DNA from: Rhodovibrionaceae bacterium
GTDB lineage: Bacteria; Pseudomonadota; Alphaproteobacteria; Kiloniellales; DSM-21159
Direction of reading: 5' to 3'
Length of the DNA stretch: 64,000 nucleotides
Assembly: GCA_028279885.1 (NCBI GenBank)
Contig: JANQMX010000067.1
Span: 1 to 64,000, forward strand
Translations under genes and position numbers: made by a program
Notes under the pieces: model-generated
The model's input: the letters and a program-made list of their open reading frames with translations, nothing else
Databases searched by the model: none
Told to the model about the DNA's origin: nothing
Shown here: piece by piece, positions 45,926 through 55,075 of the stretch
Layout: each line of letters starts with the position of its first letter
How positions within the stretch are numbered: the first letter of the stretch is position 1

Positions 45926-46760
45926 TCTCTTTCTCCAGCTCTACCTGCAAGCTGTCCCACTCGTCGTTGGCGACGCGCACGAAGTGGGCGCGCTCGCGAG
46001 CCATGATGGTCGGCACGCCGAAGCCGGGGGTGGTACGCATGACGATCGCTTTCGGCCGCCCGTCGGGCTTACGCGCGCCGGCCAGCGCTTCCGTCAACGC
46101 CGAGATGTCGTTGCCGTTCACGTCAACCGCGTCCCAGCCAAAGGCGGCCATCTTGTCGGCAACCGGCTCAATGGCCACTGTCACCGGCCCGTCCGCCTGG
46201 ATCCCGTTGCAGTCGACCAGGGCGACGAGGTTGTCGCATTTGAAGGTCGCCCCGCCCATGGCTGCCTCCCATGTGGAGCCTTCCTGCAACTCCCCGTCGG
46301 AGAACTCGCAGAAGACGCGGGCCGGCGAGCCGCCGAGCTTCAGCCCCATCGCCATGCCGACCGCCTGGCCGAGGCCGTGACCGAGCGAGCCGCCGACGAT
46401 CTCGACGCCGGGCGTTTCGTCGAAGGTGCTCATCGGCAGCGCCGAGCCGTTCAGCCCGTAGGAGGCAAGCGCATCTTCGTCGAGGTAGCCGGCCTCGGCG
46501 AGCGCGGCATAGAGGGCGATGGAGTAGTGTCCTGTGGACAGCAGAAAGCGGTCGCGGTCGGGCCAGTCCGGGGCGGCGCTGTCATGGCGCATCTCGTGGA
46601 AGTAAAGCACGGCCAGGCAGTCGGCGATCGCCAGGCCCTGGGCGATGTAGCCTTCGCCTTTGCCGGCGGCCATGCGCATCATCTTGCGCCTGAGATTGAG
46701 CGCGCGGGCTTTCAGGGCCGTCATGTCCGGCGCGCCGGGCGGGTGATTGGCAAGCGTCAT
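45918..46760 (-). CDS. Transketolase-like N-terminal (TPP-binding) subunit
   Basis: The 280-residue product has the TPP-domain features LSTGHYSIALYAALAEAGYL, GGSLGHGLGQAVGMAMGLKL, and the TPP/Mg motif SDGELQEGSTWEAAMGGA followed by NLVALVDCNGIQADG. It starts at ATG 46760 with GGAAAG eight bases upstream; a longer start is Pro-rich. It makes a complete transketolase only together with the adjacent C-subunit. Confidence 0.92.
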   Translation of the reverse strand: MTLANHPPGAPDMTALKARALNLRRKMMRMAAGKGEGYIAQGLAIADCLAVLYFHEMRHDSAAPDWPDRDRFLLSTGHYSIALYAALAEAGYLDEDALASYGLNGSALPMSTFDETPGVEIVGGSLGHGLGQAVGMAMGLKLGGSPARVFCEFSDGELQEGSTWEAAMGGATFKCDNLVALVDCNGIQADGPVTVAIEPVADKMAAFGWDAVDVNGNDISALTEALAGARKPDGRPKAIVMRTTPGFGVPTIMARERAHFVRVANDEWDSLQVELEKENA

Positions 46761-46880
46761 GTCACGGGCTTTCCAAGGGTAGGGGGCTTTCCGGGGGTAG
46801 GGTGGCCGCGCCGGCAACCGCCGACGCGTTGGCTCCAGGCTTGGGCTCGGTTCTCACCGCTTTGCAATCCTCACTGGTTT

Positions 46881-48377
46881 TCAATTCGGGCGGGGCGGCT
46901 CGTTCGCGGCAGCGAGCGCCTTGCGGTGGCGCAGCACGGCGAAGACGAGCGACGCGACGGCCAGCAGCAGGATGCCGGCGGTCAAGGGCTGCAGCAGCCA
47001 GACGAAGCTGCCGTCGTGCAGGATCATCGAGCGGCGATAGTTCTCCTCCGCGATCGGCCCGACGATCGCCGCGATCAGCAGCGGCGCCACCGGGTAGCGG
47101 CCCTTGGTCAAGAGGTATCCCAGGACGCCCGCGGCGAGCGTGACCATCACGTCGAAGACGTTGGTGCGCACGGCGTAGGAGCCGATGACGCAGAACACGA
47201 TGACCAGCGGCCAGAGGTAGGCGGCGGGGATCTGGATGACCCGGATCCATAGCCGGATGCCGGCCAAGCCGATAACCAGGAGGCAGAAATAGGCAAGCGT
47301 CATGGCGACGAACGAGCCGTAGACGAGGTCGGGGGCGGCGTTGAAGAGGCCGGGGCCGGGCTGAATGCCGGCGATCAAGAGCGCGCCGAGCAGCACTGCC
47401 GCCTGGGTGTTTCCGGGGATGCCCAGGGCGAAGGTGGGCACCAGCGAGCCCATGTTGCTGGCATTGTTGGCGGCCTCGGCGGCGGCGACGCCGCGTGGCT
47501 CGCCCTCGCCGAAGGTCTCCGGCGTCTTGGAGAAGCGCTTGGCCTCGTTGTAGGCCATGTAGCCGCCGATATCGCCACCGACACCGGGCAGCATGCCGGT
47601 GGCGAAGCCGATGGTGCTCGCCCCGGCCGTCGTCGGCGCGAGCCGGCGCAGCCAGTTGCGGCCCATGCTGAACGTACCGATGCGCCGGCGCTCGTGCCGT
47701 GAGGCGATCATCCGCTCGATTTGGGTCAGGGCCTCCGCCAGGCCGAAGATACCAACCAGCAAGGGGATGAGTTGAATGCCGCCGGAAAGCTGCGCGTCGC
47801 CGAACGACAGGCGCGGAAAGCCGGCGATCGGGTCGAAGCCAATGGCGGCGATGAGCAGGCCGATAGCCGCACTGACGAAGCCCTTGGCGATCGAGCCGCC
47901 ACCAATAGACGCGATGATGGTCAGCGCCAGCATGGCGATCGCGAAGTACTCCGGCGTGCCGAAGGATAGGGCGTAGTCGGCAAGCAGCGGTGCAAAGAAA
48001 GCGAGCAACAGCGTGCCGAGAATGCCGCCCGCGACACTGGCGACGAGCGAGATGGTCAAGGCTTCCCCGGCGCGGCCTTGTTGCGCCATGGGATAGCCGT
48101 CGAGCGTGGTCGCCGCCGAAGACGGCGTGCCTGGCGTTCTGACCAGGACAGCGGGGATGGCGCCGGCATAACAGGCGCCGTTGTAAATCCCCAGCAGCAG
48201 CACCAGGCCGGTCAAGGGGTCGAGGCTGAAGGTGAAGGGCAGGAACAGAGCCATGCCGACCGTGGCTGACAAGCCGGGTATTGCGCCGATGGCAACGCCG
48301 AGCAGAACGCCGAGCGGCACCATCAGAATGACCAGCCAGTCCTGCAGGGCCAGCAAGCCCTCTATCCAGCCGGTCAC
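46881..48377 (-). CDS. Tripartite tricarboxylate transporter large permease (TctA)
   Basis: The 498-residue product is a TctA-family permease with about 12 membrane segments: GVAIGAIPGLSATVGMALFLP, GIYNGACYAGAIPAVLVRTPG, SAATTLDGYPMAQQGRAGEAL, and the second-half repeat GMLPGVGGDIGGYMAYNEAKR (each about 20 residues). It takes up a carboxylate delivered by TctC. The start is a GTG at 48377 that overlaps the tctB stop (GTGA). Confidence 0.93.
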   Translation of the reverse strand: MTGWIEGLLALQDWLVILMVPLGVLLGVAIGAIPGLSATVGMALFLPFTFSLDPLTGLVLLLGIYNGACYAGAIPAVLVRTPGTPSSAATTLDGYPMAQQGRAGEALTISLVASVAGGILGTLLLAFFAPLLADYALSFGTPEYFAIAMLALTIIASIGGGSIAKGFVSAAIGLLIAAIGFDPIAGFPRLSFGDAQLSGGIQLIPLLVGIFGLAEALTQIERMIASRHERRRIGTFSMGRNWLRRLAPTTAGASTIGFATGMLPGVGGDIGGYMAYNEAKRFSKTPETFGEGEPRGVAAAEAANNASNMGSLVPTFALGIPGNTQAAVLLGALLIAGIQPGPGLFNAAPDLVYGSFVAMTLAYFCLLVIGLAGIRLWIRVIQIPAAYLWPLVIVFCVIGSYAVRTNVFDVMVTLAAGVLGYLLTKGRYPVAPLLIAAIVGPIAEENYRRSMILHDGSFVWLLQPLTAGILLLAVASLVFAVLRHRKALAAANEPPRPN

Positions 48378-48835
48378 AGCAACAGGCCCCCGATGCGCGT
48401 CGCCGGGAGCGGCACGTCCAAGGCAAAGCGGAAGAGGGCGTAGGTCCCGGCGCTGATCAGCAGCGGCATGGTCGCCAGCACGGCAAAGCGGCGAATCCCG
48501 ATCAGCCACATCTGGCACAGCAGGAAGAGGGCGGTGGCTGCTGGAAAGCCGATCGGCTCGATGGTCATGAGGTAGAGGGTCGTCAAGACGATCGTCATGA
48601 CGACCCGGATTAGGCCGGCGCCACGTGGAAGGCCCTCATGCGGCTCCCGGTCCCACATCAGCCAGAGGGACAGGCCGATCAGGGCGACTCCGACGACCCG
48701 GGGCAGGAAAGCCGGCCCCGGGTCGTTGGGAAGCATGCCGGGACGAATGTCCGCCGCCACGATCAGGACGCCTACGCCGAGCGCCAGGGTCAACAGCGGC
48801 GGGACAACCGAACCGCGGCGCTCTGCTGAGCGCAT
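48374..48835 (-). CDS. Tripartite tricarboxylate transporter small subunit (TctB)
   Basis: The 153-residue product has four hydrophobic segments and the TctB-like region DIRPGMLPNDPGPAFLPRVV followed by GLSLWLMW. The start at 48835 comes five bases after the tctC stop. It completes the three-part transporter with TctA and TctC. Confidence 0.88.
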   Translation of the reverse strand: MRSAERRGSVVPPLLTLALGVGVLIVAADIRPGMLPNDPGPAFLPRVVGVALIGLSLWLMWDREPHEGLPRGAGLIRVVMTIVLTTLYLMTIEPIGFPAATALFLLCQMWLIGIRRFAVLATMPLLISAGTYALFRFALDVPLPATRIGGLLL

Positions 48836-48839
48836 GGAT

Positions 48840-49820
48840 TTACTGAGCCAGACCGAGCAGCTCGAGCAGCTCGCCGTAGCGCTGGTACTCGGCAGCGAGA
48901 TAGGCGTCGTAGTCACCAGCGCCGAGATAGGCCGGATTGACGCCGCTGTTCGCGATGTAGTCCCTGAACTTGTCGGAGCGGAAGGCCGCTTCGAAGCAGC
49001 TGTTGAGCTTTTCCACGCGCTCTTGCGGCGTTCCGGCCGGCACGGCGAGGCCGAAGATCGAGCCGCCGGTGACCTCGACACCCTGTTCCATCAGAGTTTT
49101 GGTGTCGGCCATGATGTCGATCCGCGCGTCGCTGGCGACCGCAAGCGGAACCAGGTCGCCGGACTCAACCTGCGCGACCACGTTCGAGGCGTTGGAGACC
49201 AGAAGGTCGACCTCGCCGCTGAGCGCCGCGGGAATGGCCATGGCATCGCCTTGGTAGGGGATATTGACCAGCTTGCCGCTGACCCCGGCGGTACGCGCCA
49301 GATCCTCGAAGGTGATCGCATAGGGGCTGGCCGGCCCCGACGTGGCGACACGGATCTGCTCGCCGTTCTTGGCTGCGGCGATCAGGGCCTCGATCGATTG
49401 ATAGGGCGAATCCGGGCGGACGAAGAAACCGTGGGGGTCGAAGATGAAGCGCATCACCGCCTGAAAGTCCTTATGGGTGATGTCGCTCAGTCCCATGTGT
49501 TCGACCGCGCTGATTTCCGTCGGCGTGGTTGCGATGGTGTAGCCGTCGGGGTCCGCCTTGCGCACGGTGTCCAGCGCGATCACTCCGGAGCCGCCGGGCT
49601 GGTTGCTGATCACGATCTCCGTGCCGCAGGTTTCTTCCGCCGCGGCCGCCAAGGCGCGGGTGTTGGTGTCGGTCGAGCCGCCCGCGGCAAAGCCGATCAC
49701 GATGCGAATGGGCTCTGAGGGAAAGTCGTCGGCCAGGGACGCTGTCGTAAGACTTCCGGCAATCAGGACGCTTGCGCCGACCGTCAGGGCAAGACGGCGT
49801 GTCAGCTTCGGCAATGTCAT
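48840..49820 (-). CDS. Tripartite tricarboxylate transporter binding protein (TctC/Bug family)
   Basis: The 326-residue product has a signal peptide (about residues 1-29, cleavage near SLADDFP) and the Bug-family fold: IRIVIGFAAGGSTDTNTRAL, VISNQPGGSGVIALDTVRKA, then a second-domain PYQGDAMAIPAALSGEVDL stretch. It binds a carboxylate in the periplasm. The start has the strong site GGAGGAAA. It is the first gene of the operon and diverges from the IclR gene. Confidence 0.93.
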   Translation of the reverse strand: MTLPKLTRRLALTVGASVLIAGSLTTASLADDFPSEPIRIVIGFAAGGSTDTNTRALAAAAEETCGTEIVISNQPGGSGVIALDTVRKADPDGYTIATTPTEISAVEHMGLSDITHKDFQAVMRFIFDPHGFFVRPDSPYQSIEALIAAAKNGEQIRVATSGPASPYAITFEDLARTAGVSGKLVNIPYQGDAMAIPAALSGEVDLLVSNASNVVAQVESGDLVPLAVASDARIDIMADTKTLMEQGVEVTGGSIFGLAVPAGTPQERVEKLNSCFEAAFRSDKFRDYIANSGVNPAYLGAGDYDAYLAAEYQRYGELLELLGLAQ

Positions 49821-49890
49821 CTCGTGTTTCCTCCTTGTGTCGCGCCAGGCGGCGCCGGGTCCGGCTGAAGGCCGGTTCTTTTCTTGCGTT

Positions 49891-49905
49891 GTCCGGATTC
49901 CGGAC
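49891..49905. promoter_or_regulatory. Candidate IclR operator 1
   Basis: GTCCGGATTCCGGAC is a palindrome perfect except at its central base, 70 bases upstream of tctC and about 106 upstream of iclR. A second 15-base palindrome of the same type begins 20 bases further right. Confidence 0.6.
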
Positions 49906-49910
49906 ATATA

Positions 49911-49925
49911 GTCCGTAATACGAAC
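49911..49925. promoter_or_regulatory. Candidate IclR operator 2
   Basis: GTCCGTAATACGAAC is an imperfect palindrome whose left arm equals that of the site at 49891 (GTCCG). The centres are 20 bases apart, two helical turns, so two dimers could bind on one face of the DNA, as is known for IclR-family proteins. Confidence 0.6.
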
Positions 49926-50010
49926 AGGCATATTCTTTGTGGGTGAGACGCCTCCTGTCAAGAACACAGGCGATTGCCCGCCCTGACCCCGCGCCCAAAG
50001 ACGATGAGAC

Positions 50011-50847
50011 ATGACAACGGGTGACTCTTCTGTCGGGTCGGTGGACCCGAAGAACCACATCGCCTCGGTTGAGAAGGCCGTCCGTTTGCTGGAGCTGTTC
50101 GATGACGAGACGCCCCAGCTCACGCTGGCCGAGATGGTCCGAGGTGGGGGATACACACGCACGACCACCCATCGTCTGGTCACCACGCTGGAGCGGCTCG
50201 GTTGGCTCGCCCGCAATGGGGAGCACTATCAGCTGACCCTCCGCGTCTTCCGGCTCGCCGCCATAGCGGTCAATCCGCTGCAGCTACGCGAGCAGGCGCG
50301 GCCGCTGATGTCCGAGCTTGCGGCGCAGCACGGCGAGAACGTTTATCTGGTCGTTCCGGACGGGCCGCGTGCCGTCTGTGTGGAGTGCATCAAAGGGCGG
50401 TCGCCGGTTCAAATTATGGCGATGGACGTGGGGACATCACTGCCGCTGTATATCGGCGGCGGCTCCCTTGCGCTTTTGGCGGAGCGGGAAGCCGAGCTTC
50501 TACCGGCCGTGCTCGTGGAGCTTCCCTCGACGACGCCGACCGGGCAAAGCCTGACGGAAGCCACGCTGCGTGAGAAGCTTCAGACGGTTCGCGACGGCGG
50601 CTATTCGCGCAGCATCGAGGACGTCACCTTGAGCGTCGGCGCTTTCGGCGCGCCGATCTTCAACGCCGAGGGCCTCGCCGTTGCCGCCATCAGCGTTGGC
50701 GGCCTGGTGCAGTCCCTGCTGCCGAAGGAGCCGGACCTTGCCCGGAGCCTGGGAGAGACAGCATCCAAGATTTCCGCCAAGCTCGGTTACCAGGTATCGC
50801 GGCCAAAGAGAGCGGCCGCGGAGCCCGCGCATCAGCACTCCGGTTAG
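50011..50847 (+). CDS. IclR-family transcriptional regulator
   Basis: The 278-residue product has an N-terminal winged helix (SVEKAVRLLELFDDETPQLTLAEM region, TRTTTHRLVTTLERLGWLAR) and the C-terminal IclR effector domain (QHGENVYLVVPDGPRAVCVE, DGGYSRSIEDVTLSVGAFGA). It is divergent from the tctC-led operon and very probably controls it through the twin palindromes at 49891-49925. Its C-terminal end overlaps by four bases with the convergent lipoprotein gene. Confidence 0.93.
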   Translation: MTTGDSSVGSVDPKNHIASVEKAVRLLELFDDETPQLTLAEMVRGGGYTRTTTHRLVTTLERLGWLARNGEHYQLTLRVFRLAAIAVNPLQLREQARPLMSELAAQHGENVYLVVPDGPRAVCVECIKGRSPVQIMAMDVGTSLPLYIGGGSLALLAEREAELLPAVLVELPSTTPTGQSLTEATLREKLQTVRDGGYSRSIEDVTLSVGAFGAPIFNAEGLAVAAISVGGLVQSLLPKEPDLARSLGETASKISAKLGYQVSRPKRAAAEPAHQHSG

Positions 50848-51260
50848 TCGGACAGCCGCGAGGCATAGGTCCAGCAGGCACCCTGATTGCCGGCTACCTT
50901 CCAACTCACGATGCGTTCCCGCTCGTCCACGAAGATGCGCAGCGTGCATTCATAGTCATAGGGAATCTGTTCGTAGGTGGTGATGCTGTAGCTATCGAAG
51001 GTGATGCCGTCCGAGCCATAGGAGCTGACATGCTTGGTCTCATAGCGCGGCATCCGGTAGGACCCGACTTCACGTCGGTGCCAGACATAGTGCTTTCGCC
51101 CACCCACGGTGATCTCTGAGTGGGGATAGCCGAGCTTGGCCATGGCTCGGCCGATGTCCTGGCCCTGCAGCTCTTCCATGTGGTCGTCGATGATGTCCCA
51201 GGCACAGCCGGCCAAGAGCGGCAGGAGCACCGTCAGAATCAGCCCTTGTCTCAACCCCAT
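50844..51260 (-). CDS. Small lipoprotein, unknown function
   Basis: The 137-residue product (start 51260) has a lipoprotein signal with lipobox LLAGC at about residues 16-20. The mature part has EELQGQDIGRAMAKLGYPHS, reminiscent of SmpA/OmlA-type outer-membrane lipoproteins, and an SWKVAGNQGAC end. The role is unknown. It is convergent with iclR. Confidence 0.82.
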   Translation of the reverse strand: MGLRQGLILTVLLPLLAGCAWDIIDDHMEELQGQDIGRAMAKLGYPHSEITVGGRKHYVWHRREVGSYRMPRYETKHVSSYGSDGITFDSYSITTYEQIPYDYECTLRIFVDERERIVSWKVAGNQGACWTYASRLSD

Positions 51261-51521
51261 TTGCCTGTCCCCTGTTACGCGGCGAAAAAGCTGGCACAAA
51301 CACAGATCATTATAGAGAGCATAAATATCTTTGATATACCGTAAAATGTGTATTCTCTAAGATATAACTTGAGCTAGTATCGGATACGGGGTTTCCACGC
51401 AAAATATCCCCGCCGGTGTCATTTCAGCGCAATTCATATCGCGTCATGGCCCGGCAGATACCCCTATGCTATGCAGGGGCGATTGGCCTTCCTGGGGGCA
51501 CCAACAGAAGGATTGCATCGC

Positions 51522-52070
51522 ATGGGGTGGGGGTTTCGCGTCTTTTTTCTGGCTGTTGCTCTTGTCAGCCTCGGCCTTGCCGGACCGGCGCTGGCGCGGC
51601 AGTGGAAGCCGACGCCGCTGCAGCAGGCGCAGGACTACCTGCAGATCGAACACAGCATCTCCGACACCGAAGGCATAATCGTCATCTGGCTGGCGCCGCA
51701 GTTCTTCGGCGAGGAAGCGATGGACGACGCGACGCGGCAGGCCTTCGCGCAATACACCATGATCTCGATCATCCATTTCGCGGTCAACGAGGTCGGACAG
51801 TTCGAGGCCATCGAGCCGAGCGGCGTGACCGTCGAGCTACCCGACGCCGCGCCCCTGCAGCCGCTTCCGGCCAGCGAGATCCCGCCGTTGGTCTCCAGCA
51901 TGCTGCATTTTCTGGAAGCCTCTCTCTCCGGCGGGCTTGGCACCATGGGACAGAACATCAAGACCTTCGTCTATGACGGCTCCAACATCGATTCCTGCGG
52001 CCCGGGCAAGCTCTGGGTCGCCTATCTGGAAGAGCGCTACGAGTACGAAACGCCGGTCCCCGGCTGTTAG
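51522..52070 (+). CDS. Secreted protein of unknown function
   Basis: The 182-residue product has a signal peptide (hydrophobic about residues 5-22, cleavage near PALARQ) and a soluble domain with DTEGIIVIWLAPQFFGEEAMD and CGPGKLWVAYLEERYEYE; the last residue is Cys, and with the Cys near residue 163 it could form a disulfide. I do not recognise the family. The ATG at 51522 has AAGGA about nine bases upstream. Confidence 0.78.
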   Translation: MGWGFRVFFLAVALVSLGLAGPALARQWKPTPLQQAQDYLQIEHSISDTEGIIVIWLAPQFFGEEAMDDATRQAFAQYTMISIIHFAVNEVGQFEAIEPSGVTVELPDAAPLQPLPASEIPPLVSSMLHFLEASLSGGLGTMGQNIKTFVYDGSNIDSCGPGKLWVAYLEERYEYETPVPGC

Positions 52071-52076
52071 TCAGAC

Positions 52077-52685
52077 CTACGGACCTCGGGCCCAGGCGAG
52101 GGCTTCTTCCAGCCGGTCATTGCCCCAGAATAGCTCGCCGTCGGCGGTGCGCCAGTTCGGCGCGCCGAAGATGCCGTGGCGCTGCGCCGCCTCGGTCTGC
52201 GCGCGCAGAGCCTGCTTGTTGGCGGGCTCGGCAGCCTGGGCAAGCACGGGTTCGGCGTCGAGGCCTTGCTCGGCAAGCAGCGCGGCGATCACCTCCGGCT
52301 CCGAGATGACGCGTCCCTCGGCGAACTCGGCGCGGTAGACGGCGCGGCTGAACTGCGCGCGGGTGCCGTCATCGGGCAGGGCGGTCGCCACCCGTGCGGC
52401 TAAAAGACCATTCTGCGGGAAGGGCTCGGGGCGCCGGAAGGCCTGGCCCAGCTTCTCGCAGCTTCGTGCTACGTCGTGCCACATATAGGCGCCCTTGGCC
52501 GGCTGCGTATTGAACGGCGAGCCGGACCAGCCCAGCTCGGCGAAGATCGGTCCCAGCAGGAAGGGACGCCAGAGCACAGTGACACCGGCCTCTGCGGCCA
52601 CGGCCTCCACACGCAGGGCGGCCGGATAGGAGTAGGTGCTGGCGAACTCGTACCAGAACTCGATCGTCCGTTCAGCGCTGTTCAT
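52077..52685 (-). CDS. 2-hydroxychromene-2-carboxylate isomerase / DsbA-family oxidoreductase
   Basis: The 202-residue product has the HCCA-isomerase form of the thioredoxin fold: IEFWYEFASTYSYPAALRVE in place of a CxxC, RPFLLGPIF, and the C-terminal GIFGAPNWRTADGELFWGNDRLE. Such proteins act as GSH-dependent isomerases in aromatic degradation or have unknown roles. The ATG at 52685 has GGAAAG upstream; an earlier start adds four residues. Confidence 0.9.
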   Translation of the reverse strand: MNSAERTIEFWYEFASTYSYPAALRVEAVAAEAGVTVLWRPFLLGPIFAELGWSGSPFNTQPAKGAYMWHDVARSCEKLGQAFRRPEPFPQNGLLAARVATALPDDGTRAQFSRAVYRAEFAEGRVISEPEVIAALLAEQGLDAEPVLAQAAEPANKQALRAQTEAAQRHGIFGAPNWRTADGELFWGNDRLEEALAWARGP

Positions 52686-52799
52686 GCGACTTTCCACGGT
52701 GGATAAGGAGTCCTGATCTTAGCGCCTGTCGACCTATCGGCGAACAGCGCTCATGTTGAGACGGTACGGCACAAGAACTGGGCACGGGGAGCAACGCCA

Positions 52800-53687
52800 T
52801 TGGCCTTTCGCCTTCCTCCTCTCAACAGCCTGCGGCTCTTCGAAGCCGCCGGGCGTCATCTGAGCTTCAAGCTTGCCGCCGACGAGCTCAGCCTCACGCC
52901 GTCCGCGGTCAGTCATGGCATCCAGGGCCTGGAGGACTGGTTGGGCGCGCCCCTGTTCCTGCGCGGGCGCGCGGGATTGACCCTGACGGAGGTTGGCGCC
53001 GCCTACCATCCGGCCGTGCGGGAAGCCCTGGTGCGCATCGCCACGGCCAGCGAGCAGTGCTCTCGCCGTGGCCAACGGAACGAGATCCGAGTCAGTGCCG
53101 CGCCCACCTTCGCCGCACGGCTGCTGCTGCCGCGGCTTGACCATTTCCGGGAGCGCGAGCCGGACATCTCCGTCATTGTCGATATGGTTCACCAGCAGAT
53201 CGATCTGCCGCGGGACGGCATCGATTTGGCCATCCGCCTGGGGACGGGGGACTGGCCCGGTCTGACTGCCGAACATCTGCTGACCGAGCAGCTCTTGCCC
53301 CTTGGCGCGCCGGCTTTGCGGGCGCGCTTTGGTGAGAGCACGGAGCTATGGGAGATGCCGCTCATCCATGTCGGGACGGTGACGGACGACTGGCAGAGAT
53401 GGTGCGCTGCGACGGGCGTGGGGGATGTGGACCTGAGCGGCGGCTTGCGCGTCGACACGGTCCAGATGGCGGCCGAAGCGGCGGTCGCCGGGCGCGGCGT
53501 CGTGCTCGGCCGGCGACCGCTGATGGATGCCGAATTGCAGGCTGGCAGCCTCGTTCCCTTTGCAGAACAAGCCATTGTTTCGCGGACAAGCTATTGGCTT
53601 GTCGGTCTTCCCGAGACCATGGCGCGCCCTGAGATCCAGGTCTTCCGAGACTGGCTTAAGAGCGAGCTGGACGCCGTGACGGCCTGA
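52800..53687 (+). CDS. LysR-family transcriptional regulator (GcvA-like)
   Basis: The 295-residue product starts with a winged helix of the GcvA subgroup (LPPLNSLRLFEAAGRHLSFK, ADELSLTPSAVSHGIQGLE) and has a substrate-binding effector domain. It begins at a TTG (52800) preceded by GGGGAG. It is divergent from the DsbA-like gene and upstream of the MFS gene, either of which it may control. Confidence 0.92.
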   Translation: MAFRLPPLNSLRLFEAAGRHLSFKLAADELSLTPSAVSHGIQGLEDWLGAPLFLRGRAGLTLTEVGAAYHPAVREALVRIATASEQCSRRGQRNEIRVSAAPTFAARLLLPRLDHFREREPDISVIVDMVHQQIDLPRDGIDLAIRLGTGDWPGLTAEHLLTEQLLPLGAPALRARFGESTELWEMPLIHVGTVTDDWQRWCAATGVGDVDLSGGLRVDTVQMAAEAAVAGRGVVLGRRPLMDAELQAGSLVPFAEQAIVSRTSYWLVGLPETMARPEIQVFRDWLKSELDAVTA

Positions 53688-53830
53688 AGCTGAATTTCCT
53701 TCACCTTAGCGGTCGGGAAACTCGTTTGCCTCCGCTCAAGCCCGAGCCCTAGCTTTCCAGAGGGTTCAGCGCGCCTGCGGCATCCGTCGCAAGCGCGGCG
53801 AGACCGATCTCAGCGAAGGCGATGTAGGCG

Positions 53831-55075
53831 GTGGCGGAAACGGCAATAGGACGGAGTCTCTCTCCCAGCCGCAAGGCTTGGATAGTGCTCGGCTTTGCCG
53901 TCGTCATCCTGGTCCTGGCGCTCGGCATGCGGCACTCCTTCGGCCTCTTTCTCGAGCCCGTGACCCGTGCGCTTCCCGGCGTCGACCGGGAGACCTTCGG
54001 CTTTGCCATCGCCTTGCAGAACCTCTTGTGGGGGCTGGCTCAACCCTTTGCCGGCATCATCGCCGATCGCTTCGGCAGCGCGCGCGTCATCTTCGTCAGC
54101 GGCGCCCTCTACGCTGGCGGCCTGTGTCTCGCGGCGATGAGCAGCGGGCCGCTGAGCCTGAACCTTGGACTCGGGGTGCTGATCGGCCTTGGACTGAGCG
54201 GTACGTCCTACGCGGTCGTCCTCGGCGCCGTGGGGCGGTACTTCCCGCCGGAGCGTCGGTCCAGCGCGCTTGGCATCGCATCGGTCGGCGGGTCCATCGG
54301 TATCTTCTGCTCGGTGCCCGTCACCTTGAGCCTGATCGCCAACCTCGGCTGGACCGGCGCCTTCCTGGGGCTTGCCGGCATCGCCGTGATCATGTGCCTC
54401 GCGGCGCCTCCGCTCTCAGGGCGCGCGGCTCCAAGCGGCGGGGAGGAACAGTCGCTGCGTCAGGCGCTGCTGCAGGCTCTGGAGCACAAGGGCTTCCTGC
54501 TGTTGGTCACCGGCTTCTTCGTCTGCGGCTTCCAACTCGCCTTTATCGGCACGCATTTGCCCGCCTATCTGGCCGACCGGCAGCTCGCGCCCTGGGTCGG
54601 CGGTACGGCGCTCGCAGTGATCGGGGCCGCCAACATCGTCGGGACGCTCGGCTGCGGCGCGTTGGGCGATCGCTTCAGCAAGAAGAATCTCCTGGTCGGT
54701 CTCTATCTGACGCGCGCCGCGATCATCGCCTGGTACATCCTGACGCCCATCTCGCCGGCGACGACCATCGTCTTCAGCGCCGTCATCGGCCTCACCTGGC
54801 TGGGCACGGTGCCTTTGACCACCGGCATCGTGGCGCAGGTCTTCGGGCCGCGCTATCTGGCTACCCTGGTCGGCATCGTCTTTCTGATGCATCAGGTCGG
54901 CAGCTTCCTCGGCGCCTGGCTCGGCGGACTGGTTTTCGAGCGGACCGGGTCCTACGACCTCATCTGGTGGGGGTCGGCGTTGGTCAGCCTGATCGCCGCC
55001 GCCCTGCACTGGCCCATCGACGAGCGTCCGCTACGGATGGAGCCGCGAGGCCAAGCGGTAGAGCAACCCACATGA
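53831..55075 (+). CDS. MFS transporter
   Basis: The 414-residue product has 12 predicted membrane segments and MFS signature loops (GLAQPFAGIIADRFGSARVI between helices 2 and 3, and GCGALGDRFSKKNLLVGLYL in the second half). It resembles oxalate/formate-antiporter-like and monocarboxylate MFS groups; the substrate is unknown. The start is a GTG at 53831. Its stop overlaps the start of a 51-residue frame (ATGA). Confidence 0.9.
   Translation: MAETAIGRSLSPSRKAWIVLGFAVVILVLALGMRHSFGLFLEPVTRALPGVDRETFGFAIALQNLLWGLAQPFAGIIADRFGSARVIFVSGALYAGGLCLAAMSSGPLSLNLGLGVLIGLGLSGTSYAVVLGAVGRYFPPERRSSALGIASVGGSIGIFCSVPVTLSLIANLGWTGAFLGLAGIAVIMCLAAPPLSGRAAPSGGEEQSLRQALLQALEHKGFLLLVTGFFVCGFQLAFIGTHLPAYLADRQLAPWVGGTALAVIGAANIVGTLGCGALGDRFSKKNLLVGLYLTRAAIIAWYILTPISPATTIVFSAVIGLTWLGTVPLTTGIVAQVFGPRYLATLVGIVFLMHQVGSFLGAWLGGLVFERTGSYDLIWWGSALVSLIAAALHWPIDERPLRMEPRGQAVEQPT

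Noticed and set aside
53878-55071. Long plus-strand frame overlapping the MFS gene in another frame
   Set aside because: Arg/His-rich product without motifs; only its last 51 codons, after the MFS stop, are considered a possible gene.
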